Of a stretch of DNA of 64,000 bases, positions 34,178 to 43,800 are shown one piece after another. Under the pieces are notes generated by a model that worked only from the letters and a program-made list of their open reading frames with translations, searched no databases and was not told the DNA's origin. Origin of the DNA: Lactiplantibacillus mudanjiangensis (GTDB lineage Bacteria > Bacillota > Bacilli > Lactobacillales > Lactobacillaceae); NCBI RefSeq assembly GCF_005405385.1, contig NZ_BJDY01000003.1:1-64000 (forward strand), read 5' to 3'. Both the position numbers and the translations under genes were made by a program. Position 1 is the first letter of the stretch. Each line of letters starts with the position of its first letter.

Positions 34178-34855
34178 TTATGCAAATAAATGACCGATGA
34201 AATAGGTCACAACCATCGTTAACAGCCCTGAAACCACGTTACGGAAAATACCGTGACGACGATCTGCATTCCCTAAAATTGCCGCCGTATAACCCGTAAT
34301 CGCTAATGCAATGGCGACAGCAATCACCGTAGCTAAGACTTTAATTTTAGCCGGGAAAAAGGTAATTGACACTAACGGTAAAATAGATCCGGTTGGAAAT
34401 GAAATCATCGAGGCAATCCCCGCCGCATAAGGACTAATAAATTCCTTTGGATTAAACCCATAACGTTCACGTATCGTGGTCGTTAAGGCATCATCAGCCA
34501 TCATTTCCTTAGTCGCTTGCGCAGCGAGTGGCTCGCTAATCCCCTGATTGACATACTTCTGCTTAACCATGGCAACTTCATCATCATAATTTTGTGCTAA
34601 AGCTGCTTTTTGATGCGTAATCGCCATCTTTTGCGCATCCTTTTGCGTATTGACCGAGACATATTCACCCATTGCCATCGAAATTGTCCCTGCTAACATC
34701 CCTGCTAGACCCGAAATCAAGATTGAGAAACTATTTGTCGTCGCACCAGCAACCCCAACAACAATCCCGGCAACTGACAAAATGCCATCATTAGCACCCA
34801 TGACACTGGCCCGTAAAATATTGACCCGTTGCGCTAACGTCATCTTTTTTTTCAT
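34178..34855 (-). CDS. VIT1/CCC1-family metal transporter (first of a tandem pair)
   Basis: A 225-residue paralogue of the next gene, sharing RASVMGANDGILSVAG and MAMGEYVSVNTQKDAQK. ATG 34855 is chosen because GATGGGGGTC precedes it; seven extra upstream codons overlap the ribosome site. The pair may form a heteromer or divide Mn/Fe tasks. There is no Fur or MntR box that I can identify with confidence. Confidence 0.87.
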   Translation of the reverse strand: MKKKMTLAQRVNILRASVMGANDGILSVAGIVVGVAGATTNSFSILISGLAGMLAGTISMAMGEYVSVNTQKDAQKMAITHQKAALAQNYDDEVAMVKQKYVNQGISEPLAAQATKEMMADDALTTTIRERYGFNPKEFISPYAAGIASMISFPTGSILPLVSITFFPAKIKVLATVIAVAIALAITGYTAAILGNADRRHGIFRNVVSGLLTMVVTYFIGHLFA

Positions 34856-35025
34856 GTTATGACCCCCATCGAACACTTTGTAATCATTATTACGTAATAC
34901 ATATTATTCCTATTTACATTAAAATGCAACCCTAGGCCACAAGTTACATATTCATTAAAGTTATGTTAGCCTAAATCTAAGTATAGTTTAGCATTAATTG
35001 ACAGTTACGGTTAGGTGAAACCAAA

Positions 35026-35059
35026 CAAAAAACCAGCAATTCGAAAATTGCTGGTTTTT
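35026..35059 (-). terminator. Intrinsic terminator
   Basis: AAAAACCAGCAATT pairs with AATTGCTGGTTTTT around a CGAA loop, just after the acylase stop. Confidence 0.92.
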
Positions 35060-35063
35060 AATC

Positions 35064-36050
35064 TTAATTGACACGATTAAATTGTTGCGTCGTTGCTAAG
35101 GGAAATTCAGTTGGTTGACTAGCCGTCATTAAGTCGGCTGTTAATGCCACCCGCGTGATCGTTTGATCATCATAAGGTTGAATGTAGAAGGCTGGTTCAT
35201 GCATACTCATGTACGCCCGATACTGCGTATAATCTGAAGAGCCATCTGCTTGTAATTTCACCCCTTTGGTAATTTCTACCGAATTCAACAAGTGCGATAG
35301 TGCATTGATGGCTTCGACATCGGTCTCAACCGGGTCGGCATATTGCCGCATAAAGACAGTGCGTACAAACCGTGATGGTGACGTGTAATCCCCAGGCATT
35401 CCTAGCGCACCTGTTCCTGGACCAAAAGGCTTTACTTCGAAGTCGCCATATTGCCGATCAGGTTGTGGCCCTGGTTGGAGTTGAACGTAATTACTTAAGT
35501 TCTTTAAGTGCCAACCAAAATCTGGTGTATTCGTCATCACACCAACCGGATTCACCATGTAATGCATCCCATCAGCTTCTTGTTCCAAGACATAAGTTGC
35601 ACCACTACGATCACTAATGATCCAATGCAAAGGCACCACGATATTTAACAATGGTGCTGCCGCTTCCACAATCGCGAGTTCATTTAAGCGATCACCAAGT
35701 TCTTGTGCACTTTTAACGTTCCCTAAAATCCACATTAAAACCTCATGTGGGGCTAAATTCAATTTATCCGCCACAGCGGTTTGTGCATAGTGAGCTTGAC
35801 CAGAAAAATATAAGGCCGCTACACTGACACCATACTCGTTGACACCATCCACAAAAATATACCCATTTAAATTGCGACCGGTCCCCACAAAACTATACGG
35901 TGTCTCAAAACCGGCTGTCGTCACCACACTATTAAAATGCTGTTGTCGTGGCATGGCAACTGGCCGACCACCTAGTTCAAAAGCAAAATCCATCGTTCGG
36001 GCTAAAAATTGATCGCCACCCGTAGTTTGTAACGTTAAACTCGTACACAT
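35064..36050 (-). CDS. Penicillin V acylase / bile salt hydrolase family enzyme
   Basis: A 328-residue Ntn-hydrolase of the choloylglycine hydrolase family, hydrolysing linear amides such as penicillin V, acyl-homoserine lactones or conjugated bile salts. ATG 36050 is required because it exposes the nucleophile Cys2 (MCTSLTL) after Met removal, and AAGGAAG precedes it; the frame extends three codons further. Arg and Asp of ARTMDF, Asn of MTNTPDF and Arg of SRFVR complete the site. By neighbourhood it corresponds to the gene called bsh3 in L. plantarum, reported as acylase rather than true BSH. Confidence 0.88.
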   Translation of the reverse strand: MCTSLTLQTTGGDQFLARTMDFAFELGGRPVAMPRQQHFNSVVTTAGFETPYSFVGTGRNLNGYIFVDGVNEYGVSVAALYFSGQAHYAQTAVADKLNLAPHEVLMWILGNVKSAQELGDRLNELAIVEAAAPLLNIVVPLHWIISDRSGATYVLEQEADGMHYMVNPVGVMTNTPDFGWHLKNLSNYVQLQPGPQPDRQYGDFEVKPFGPGTGALGMPGDYTSPSRFVRTVFMRQYADPVETDVEAINALSHLLNSVEITKGVKLQADGSSDYTQYRAYMSMHEPAFYIQPYDDQTITRVALTADLMTASQPTEFPLATTQQFNRVN

Positions 36051-36141
36051 GAGCGTCACTTCCTTGATTTGAATACTCTTATTTTAGCACCCAAATCAAC
36101 TGACAACACGCATTCGCAACAATTAATTTACACTAATCAGT

Positions 36142-38181
36142 TTAATCTTTAAGCCGTAAGGTCATCGCATTAATCGCCACAATAATCGTACTTAGTGACA
36201 TGACAACTGCCCCAACCATCGGGTTCAATAAGAAGCCCCATGGTGCTAAGATTCCAGCAGCTAGTGGGATTGTGATGACGTTATAGCCAGCCCCCCACCA
36301 AAGATTTTGAGTCATTTTCCGAGTGGTCTGCCGCGCTAACGCTAAGAAATCAACAACATCATCAGGATTACTCTTAACTAATACAACGTCAGCTGAATCA
36401 ATCGCCACATCCGTACCAGACCCAATGGCAATCCCGATATCGGCTTGAGCTAAACTTGGCGCATCGTTAACGCCATCTCCAATCATCATGACGCGTTGAC
36501 CCTGTGCTTGATATTGCGTGACTAACTTAACTTTGTCCTCTGGTAACAAACTCGCATGAACCTCAGTAATTCCTAGTTGTTTAGCAACGACCTGGGCACT
36601 TTGTTCATTATCGCCAGTCAACATAACTGGCGTAATGTGTTGTGCCTTCAAACTCGCAATTAAATGTTTGGCCGCTGGTTTCAATTGATCGCCTTGAGCC
36701 ACGTAGCCTAAGACCTGTTGATCTTGTACCAAGAAGCTCACGGAATTACCGGCTGAAGCTAAGCGGTTAAACGTCGCTTGATCATAGGACAAGTGTTGTC
36801 GATCCAAATAGGCAGCGGAAACGACTTGATACACCTGACCATCAATAGACCCACTCAACCCAACACCCGTAATTTGGTGGACATCGGTTGCCTGAACGGT
36901 CGGCACTTGTTGCGCTTTAGCGGCTTTCAAGATACCAACAGCTAATGGATGACTGGCCCCTTTTTCCAAACCAGCCATCAAACTTAAAACTTGATCGGCC
37001 TGATATTGTGCATTCAGGCTTTGATAATCAGCCACTTTAAAGTCACCAGCGGTCAACGTCCCGGTCTTATCCATTAACGCATAGTTTAACTTTTTAACTT
37101 GTTCCATAGCATCCCGATTACGAATTAATAACCCATGACGAGCCGCTAAAGCCGTGCTGCGAGCAATGACTAATGGGACTGCTAAACCAAGTGCGTGCGG
37201 GCAGGCAATCACCAAAACCGTTACCGCAATCGACAACGCTAAGGCCAAATTACCGACCAACAACCAAACGATAAAAGCCACAATGGCTACCGTTAAGGCG
37301 GCATAGAACAATAAACCAGCAACTCGATCAGCTAAATTTTCTTGCGCTGATTTAGCCGCTTGCGCATCGCTAACCAGCTTCATAACCTGAGCTAAATAAC
37401 CACTTTCACCGGTACCAGTTACTCGCATGTCAAATGTGCCTTCGCCATTGACAGAACCACCAACAACCTTGGCATCAACTTGCTTTTCAACTAACCGTGC
37501 TTCACCAGTGACCATCGCTTCGTTAACGCTCGTCGCGCCACTCACAATGACCCCGTCAGCGGGAATTTTTTCACCGGCACGAACTTGAACGTGATCAGCC
37601 GTCATTAAGGACTCAATAGCAACATCTTGCGTTTGTCCGTCAACGATTTTGTGAGCAGTGCTAGGTAATAACTTGGCTAACTTGTCCACCGCGGACCCGG
37701 CATTCATGACCGTATTCATTTCAATCCAATGCCCTAATAACATGATGTCAATCAACGTGACGAGCTCCCAGAAGAAGTCCGTTACCCGTGGCGTCACAGC
37801 TAACCAATCATTGGCAACGACCGCATAGATGCTATAAACAAAGGCAACGCCAATCCCCATCGTAATCAAGGTCATCATTGCGGGTTTTCGATTAGCCAGC
37901 TCTGCTTTGGCGCCACTAAAGAATGGTTGACCACCATAAACAAAAACAATCGTTCCTAAAATGGCAACTAAATAATCAGACCACGGTTGAAAAATCAATT
38001 GAAATGGCAACCGCATCCCCATCATGGGACTCATCAAAATAATCGGTAAAGTCAATACTAATGATACCCAGAATTTACGTTTCAGATTTCCCATATGCAT
38101 CATTTGTCCGTTTCCCATATCCATGTCGTCATGCGCCATCATTTGATGATCATGATCCATGGTCATTGTTGTTTTCTTCAT
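36142..38181 (-). CDS. copB: CopB-type copper/silver P-type ATPase
   Basis: A 679-residue P1B-3 ATPase exporting copper. The membrane motif is C-P-H in IACPHALGLAVP, with TGEAR in the actuator, DKTGTLTAG as phosphorylation site, SHPLA and GDGVNDAPS. The first ~30 residues form a Met/His-rich metal-binding tail (MDHDHQMMAHDDMDMG). The gene lies downstream of a perfect cop box and near copY on the same strand, about 130 bp apart with copY's terminator in between. Confidence 0.93.
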   Translation of the reverse strand: MKKTTMTMDHDHQMMAHDDMDMGNGQMMHMGNLKRKFWVSLVLTLPIILMSPMMGMRLPFQLIFQPWSDYLVAILGTIVFVYGGQPFFSGAKAELANRKPAMMTLITMGIGVAFVYSIYAVVANDWLAVTPRVTDFFWELVTLIDIMLLGHWIEMNTVMNAGSAVDKLAKLLPSTAHKIVDGQTQDVAIESLMTADHVQVRAGEKIPADGVIVSGATSVNEAMVTGEARLVEKQVDAKVVGGSVNGEGTFDMRVTGTGESGYLAQVMKLVSDAQAAKSAQENLADRVAGLLFYAALTVAIVAFIVWLLVGNLALALSIAVTVLVIACPHALGLAVPLVIARSTALAARHGLLIRNRDAMEQVKKLNYALMDKTGTLTAGDFKVADYQSLNAQYQADQVLSLMAGLEKGASHPLAVGILKAAKAQQVPTVQATDVHQITGVGLSGSIDGQVYQVVSAAYLDRQHLSYDQATFNRLASAGNSVSFLVQDQQVLGYVAQGDQLKPAAKHLIASLKAQHITPVMLTGDNEQSAQVVAKQLGITEVHASLLPEDKVKLVTQYQAQGQRVMMIGDGVNDAPSLAQADIGIAIGSGTDVAIDSADVVLVKSNPDDVVDFLALARQTTRKMTQNLWWGAGYNVITIPLAAGILAPWGFLLNPMVGAVVMSLSTIIVAINAMTLRLKD

Positions 38182-38229
38182 TTCAACTCGACCTCCCCAA
38201 ATATCAGTGTTGTTTTTTATTTATGGCTA

Positions 38230-38251
38230 AAGTTTACAACTGTAAACTTTA
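38230..38251 (-). promoter_or_regulatory. cop box (CopY operator) before copB
   Basis: TACAACTGTA (38235-38244) is an exact TACAnnTGTA cop box, embedded in the longer palindrome AAAGTTTACAACTGTAAACTTT. CopY is expected to bind it and repress copB until copper rises. Confidence 0.9.
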
Positions 38252-38273
38252 AAAGTCAACTTAAACGCTGACA

Positions 38274-38307
38274 CAAAAAAAGAGCTTGGATTTTGTCCCA
38301 AACTCTC
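38274..38307 (-). terminator. Intrinsic terminator of copY
   Basis: On the minus strand AGAGTTTGG pairs with CCAAGCTCT and is followed by seven T. Confidence 0.8.
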
Positions 38308-38314
38308 GTAACTT

Positions 38315-38746
38315 TTAACAGTGTTGATCACCCGGCAAACAATCACAATCAACGGTGACTGGGGCTGTCGCTTGTTTTTGCGCTAACGTCGCTTGTAAAT
38401 TTTCAATATCCGTTTGGCTTAACGTCAATTGAGTTACTAGATCAGTCAACGTTTGACCAACCCGCATTTGACAAAGATGACCAAACAACGTCGTCACGGC
38501 TTCATCCATTGATGGTTGTTCATCAACGGTTGGATAATACGTAAACGCTCGACCATGCTTTTCCGCTCGCAACGCACCTTTTTTAATTAACCGGCCTAAC
38601 AATGTCTTAACCGTTGCGGTTTTCCAGCCCATCTTTTCAGCCATAATTTCAGCCATTTGGCTACTGGTCACATGACCTAATGTCCACGTCACCCGCATGA
38701 CTTCCCATTCAGCATCACTAATTTCAATTTTGGTTTGTGCTTCCAC
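38315..38746 (-). CDS. copY: CopY/BlaI-family copper-responsive repressor
   Basis: A 143-residue repressor. The N-terminal winged helix (DAEWEVMRVTWTLGHVTSSQ ... WKTATVKTLLGRL) is typical of BlaI/CopY. Classical CopY ends in CxCx4CxC to bind Zn or Cu; this one ends CDCLPGDQHC, so the third Cys is replaced by Gln with a His beside it. It likely still senses copper with three Cys plus His. A one-mismatch cop box upstream suggests autoregulation. It has its own terminator before copB. Confidence 0.88.
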   Translation of the reverse strand: MEAQTKIEISDAEWEVMRVTWTLGHVTSSQMAEIMAEKMGWKTATVKTLLGRLIKKGALRAEKHGRAFTYYPTVDEQPSMDEAVTTLFGHLCQMRVGQTLTDLVTQLTLSQTDIENLQATLAQKQATAPVTVDCDCLPGDQHC

Positions 38747-38791
38747 TTTGATTAGCCACCCTTCTCAGCTCGCTAATAATTCTATATAGTC

Positions 38792-38801
38792 TACATCCGT
38801 A
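38792..38801 (-). promoter_or_regulatory. Imperfect cop box before copY
   Basis: TACATCCGTA differs from TACAnnTGTA at one position and lies about 45 bp upstream of the copY start, consistent with weak autoregulation. Confidence 0.6.
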
Positions 38802-39000
38802 AACATTGAATTGCAATTTTTTTGTCGCTATTAATTACTCTGTCATTTTAGTTTACCACGTTTATCAACTAAAAATTAATTTATATTTACTAAGCGAATT
38901 CAATCAGTTAAATTGATAACACCTTGGTTCTATACTAAAATAAAGATAATTTGGTTTATAAACTAAACCAACAAAACTCAAACATAGGGAGGCGATTATC

Positions 39001-39663
39001 ATCTATCGTTTTTTTGTACAGCCCCAAATTAATGGCCATGATCAATCCGTCTATGGATATGAAGTGCTTTTACGTAAACGTCAAAAAGACACTTGGACAT
39101 TACCTAATAACTTTTCGGAAATTTCCATGGATGAACAGGCCACGTTGTTAGAGGAAACGGCGGACACGTTAAAAACATCCCTCACTAACAAAGTGATTGC
39201 TTTCAATCTAAATCGTGACCAAATCGACAATCCTTTCACCATTGGCACTATGGTGGCACTAAAGAAACGCATTAACCCAGCAGCCTTAACGATTGAATTG
39301 ACCGAAGCGCCAACTTTAGACGAAATTCAAAAATATAGCCTCTTATTACATCAATACGACATGAAGTTAGTATTAGATGATGTTGGTACTGGTAGCAACA
39401 CTTACGACAATATTAAGGACCTGTTACCCTACGTTGATCAGATTAAGTTCGCCATGCAAAATTTGCGAATGAGTGGTCAAGCTAATCAAATTCCTGAACA
39501 ACTGGCTTTTTGGACTAAGATTGCCCAGCAGTATCGCTTAGAAATGGTCCTTGAGGGTGTCGAAACACCGCAAGATCAAAAGTTAGCCGCTAAATATGGC
39601 ATTCAGATCAATCAAGGTTATCTCTATGGTAAGCCAACCATACCGCATGAAGGCAACTCGTAA
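39001..39663 (+). CDS. EAL-domain protein, possibly c-di-GMP phosphodiesterase, with non-standard start
   Basis: A single-domain EAL protein of about 220 residues. Seen are YGYEVLLR (EVL in place of EAL), ELTEAP, LDDVGTGSN (loop 6), QIKFAM, LEGVETPQD and QGYLYGKP. The domain would hydrolyse c-di-GMP, though the changed EAL triplet may weaken catalysis. The frame is open from 38962 but has no ATG, GTG or TTG before 39064, which would cut into the domain. GGAGG (38988-38992) lies 8 nt before ATC 39001, which encodes the expected first residue ahead of YRFFVQP. Use of AUC or AUU as start, or a start-codon loss, is implied. Confidence 0.7.
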   Translation: MYRFFVQPQINGHDQSVYGYEVLLRKRQKDTWTLPNNFSEISMDEQATLLEETADTLKTSLTNKVIAFNLNRDQIDNPFTIGTMVALKKRINPAALTIELTEAPTLDEIQKYSLLLHQYDMKLVLDDVGTGSNTYDNIKDLLPYVDQIKFAMQNLRMSGQANQIPEQLAFWTKIAQQYRLEMVLEGVETPQDQKLAAKYGIQINQGYLYGKPTIPHEGNS

Positions 39664-39697
39664 TGTGAGCTTAAACTGTCGATAGAAAGGAGTACTT

Positions 39698-40828
39698 ATG
39701 ACACTCACACATTGGTATGTCCCAGCTTTAGTGACGAGCGTTTTCTTCTTGCTAGGCATCATTACCCTCTACTGGACCTTGGCCGATCGCGCCATCAAAT
39801 GGTGTACCGCCCACCACAAAGCTGTGGATAAAGAACAGATTCGCACCACCGTTGGCTTGGTTTACTTAGCCATTTTAATTTTAAGTTTACAATTAATTGT
39901 CAGCCATCAATCGATCTCATGGGTGTTTATTAACTTTCAGATTTTCGCGGTCGTCTTTGTCAGCTACTTTTTGCTATTAGGTATTAAAGTCTGGCATTGG
40001 GCGATTACCGCCATTCTATTCATGCTGATTGATGGGACCATTTCTCAAACTTTGTCTTGGTTGTATACGGTGGTTTTTGTCACCCTATTCTTCGTGATGA
40101 AATGGCTAAAACTCCATCGCCACTTCAACTACTGGGATTTTATTTAATATTTGGTTGTCGGCATGATTTTTTCAGCCGCGCTCTGGCAAATTGTCGCGAT
40201 CCGCTTACAACTGCCTGAAGAACGCGTCACCTCTGAATTATTATTCATGGGGATTATGCTCGTGATTGTTTACTTCTATGTGAACGGACTATATCACGAT
40301 GCCGCGACTTTAGCCCAATTAACACATAATACGAACTTCGATGAATTAACGCATGCCAAGAACTTCTTTGCCTTTCGAACCAACTACGGTCAGGCCTTCA
40401 AGCACAGTCGTAGTCATCAAATGCCGTTTACCATTATGTTATTTGATATTGATCACTTCAAACACATCAATGATACTTATGGTCATTTAGCTGGTGACTA
40501 TGTGCTTGAACATTTAGCCTTACTAATCGAAAAATACTTACAAACCACTGATCGCGACTTGGTCCTTTATCGTACTGGTGGCGAAGAATTCACCATTCTT
40601 TTCATGGATTATGATTTAACTAAAGCTAAACAACATGCTCAAGCCATTACGACTATGATTCACCAAGCTGATTTTCAATATGACAACCAAAAGATTCAGC
40701 TCAGTATTTCAGTCGGAATGACCATGCAGCAAGCCGCCGATGAAGATAGCACGCATCTTTATCGACGAGCAGACGAATACTTGTATCACTCCAAGAACAA
40801 TGGTCGCGATCAAATCACGGCTAAATAA
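39698..40828 (+). pseudogene. GGDEF diguanylate cyclase split by an in-frame stop
   Basis: The frame from ATG 39698 (GAAAGGAG upstream) encodes four or so membrane segments and meets TAA at 40145-40147; the same frame continues without a shift to 40828. Joined, it is a ~376-residue membrane-anchored GGDEF protein. The second part has FDIDHFKHINDTYGHLAGD and RTGGEEF, an intact active site with GGEEF. No good ribosome site precedes the downstream TTG 40151. The EAL gene upstream is 34 nt away, so both lie in one operon. Confidence 0.78.
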
Positions 40829-40876
40829 CCAAAAGAGACACACGTCAACTTTCAATGACGTGTGTCTCTTTTGGTT
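40827..40876. terminator. Bidirectional intrinsic terminator
   Basis: AACCAAAAGAGACACACGTCA pairs perfectly with its complement at 40856-40876, between convergent genes. Confidence 0.92.
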
Positions 40877-40887
40877 ATTATTTCAAT

Positions 40888-43800
40888 CTAGTTATGCCGC
40901 CGTTTCCGACCAATTCCAAACCAACTTACCACACCTGTTAAGGCCAGCAAAGTCAATCCTAACGCTGAAACATTATGCGTTTGATCTTCATCAGTTTGTG
41001 GTAACTGTGCAACCTTTTTTTTATTAGCAGTGACCACCGCAGCTGACACAACCGTGGTCTTCGCTAACACCGTTGGTTGTTGATTAGCACCATGACTTGC
41101 GGTTGTACCTGGATTGATCGTGTCACCATCACCATCGGGATTAACTAACGTGTTTTCATCAGTTCCCGGATTAATCGTGTCGCCATCACCGTCAGGATTG
41201 ACAGTCGTGCCATCATCACCTTGGTTGACCGTGTCACCGTCACCATCAGAATTAGTGGTTGTGCCGCCATTATCATCAGTATCAGTTGCCGGTTGAACGG
41301 TAATCGCGGCGGTCTTCGTGTACGTGTTACCCGCAGCATCAACATAAGTGTACGTCACTTGGTAGCTACCAGCCGTTGTCGTATTGACTTGACCGCTGAC
41401 GGTTACCGCGCTTAAAGTCAGGGTTTGACCTGTAGCATCAGTGGCTTGAACAAAATTATCTGCGGCCGTCCAAGTACCACCTGCTGTTAACGTACTGTCT
41501 TTAACCGTTAAACCAGCTTGGCTCTTAGTGACCGTCACCGTAATCGTTTGCTTAACGACGTTGCCTTGGTTGTCTGTATACGTATACGTGATTGGGTAAC
41601 TACCCACTTTGGTGGTATCGACAGTCCCACTAACTTTGACTTGGCTCAGATCTAACGCTTGACCAGTCGCATCTTTTCCAGCCGTTAAATTATCCATCAC
41701 AGTCCATTTCGTCGTAGGCCCGGCAATCAACGTACTATTTGTCGTGGTTAACCCAGCTTGGGTCGCGGCAACCGTAACAGCAATTGTTTTGGTGAAGACA
41801 TTACCCGCGCCATCCGTGTAAGTATACGTGACGTGATAAACACCGGCCTTTGTCAAATCAACCGTATCGCCACCAACCGTGACAGTCGTTGCTGCCGTTG
41901 ATTGACCGAATTCATCAGTGACGGTAACGGCCTTAGTCGCATTCCAAGACGCATTTGGCCCTTGAACAATCGTTTGATCATTGGCATTTAAAGCCGCTTG
42001 ACTCGCCACCACTGCCACATTAGCAACTGAATTAGTCGTGTTACCTTGGCTATCAGTGTACGTATACGTAATCGTATTGTCGCCAATTTTACTCAAATCA
42101 ACTTGACCACTAACTGTGACGGTCGTGCCATCAGCCCGCAAGTAACTGTACATAATGGACATTACCCGCGCACTATTGACTTGCACGTCATTTTTCAAAA
42201 TCACATCATCAGCTGCAACCGTATCACCATTAGCTTGAATCACCGAAACCAAATTATCCTGTGCCTGCCAAGTGGCATTTGGCCCCATGATGATAGTGCC
42301 GTCCTTAACGTTTACATGTGCGACTGATTTAATCACATGAATCGTGGCCGTAGTCGTGGCCGTGTTACCGGCTGCATCAGTATAAGTCAGTGTCACTTCA
42401 GTATCGCCAACTTTCGTCAAATCCGGCGTTGCATTGGTCGTGACTTTAGCTAATTCAGCGGCCGTTAATGCATGACCATCGCTTCCAGTGGCACTGGCTA
42501 AACTATCTGAAACTTGCCAATTGGCGTTCGGTCCCATGATCACGGTGACATCTTTGCCGGCTAAGTTTACTTGACTGGCAATGACTTTGACACTAATCGT
42601 GTAAGTATGCGCATTGCCTTCGCCATCCGTGTAAGTTAATGTCATTGGATAATCGCCAACTGTGGTTAAATCAGGGGTAGTGCTAGTCGTTAATTGGAGT
42701 GTCTTCAAATCCGTCACAGCGTCGCCATTAAAATCAGTCGCGCTAATCACATTATCTAAGACGTTCCAAGTGGCATTTTGACCTTTAACGATTTCGATAT
42801 TCTTAGTGACTAAACCGGCTTGACTCGCAATCACATTGACAACAACATCGGTCGTCACTGTATTACCAGCCGCATCAACGTAAGTTAACGTCACGGTTTG
42901 AGCGCCCGCTTTACTGGTATCTAACGTTGAACTCGTCACGCTCGCCAGTTCAGTCACATCTAAAGCTTGACCATCAGCATTTAAACTCTTAGTTTGATCA
43001 ACACTATCACTTGCTTGCCAAGTTTTTGAGCCTTGGTTCACACTGACGGTTTGACCAACCAATACCGCCTGGCTATTCACTATCGTAACAGTGGCATCAG
43101 CTGTTCGGGTCACCCCTTTATCATCTGTGTAGGCTAAGATCACCTGGTAAGTTCCGGCTTTAGTTGTTTCGACCGTATCACCAGTTGCCGTAATGACATC
43201 TGTCGAAACGGTGCTTAAGTCAATCGCATTACCATCAACGTCTTTCAATGACGCAACACTATCTTTAGCCGTCCAAGTTGTCTTAGGACCCGCAATTAAG
43301 GTGATATTTTTCGCCGTTAAATCAGATTTTGACGTAATGACTTCCCAAGTATAGGTGATTGGTGCAGTAAAGTTGGTTGTCCGACCCTGATCATAAGCTG
43401 CCATTAATTCAGCGCTCGTGTAAGTCTTGCCATCGGTATCGATCCATGAACCCGTGTATTGATCGGTCACTTTGATTGCTGGTAACGTCACAGTATCTTG
43501 ATAAGGATCACCAAAAATATTGACACCAGACGTTTGTAAATTAACCGTTGGACTTAAGGTCAAGGTGCTTAAACTCGTTGCCTTAAGCATGTCCGTCATT
43601 GACGCGACATTCGTCATATCAAAGCTCGATAAATCTAAGCTAGTCACCGCTGCGCCGCTAAACATCGCATACATATCGGTTACTTGGCTAGTATCAAAGC
43701 TGCTCAAATTAAGTTGTTTGATACTTGTATCACTGAACATGCTATTCATTGACGTCACATTATTAGTCTTAAAATGACTGAGGTCTAGCGACTCAAGTCC

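Noticed and set aside
41100-41290. Regular short repeats that could suggest a CRISPR array
   Set aside because: They are in frame within the surface protein and encode DGDG-type linker repeats; no spacers.
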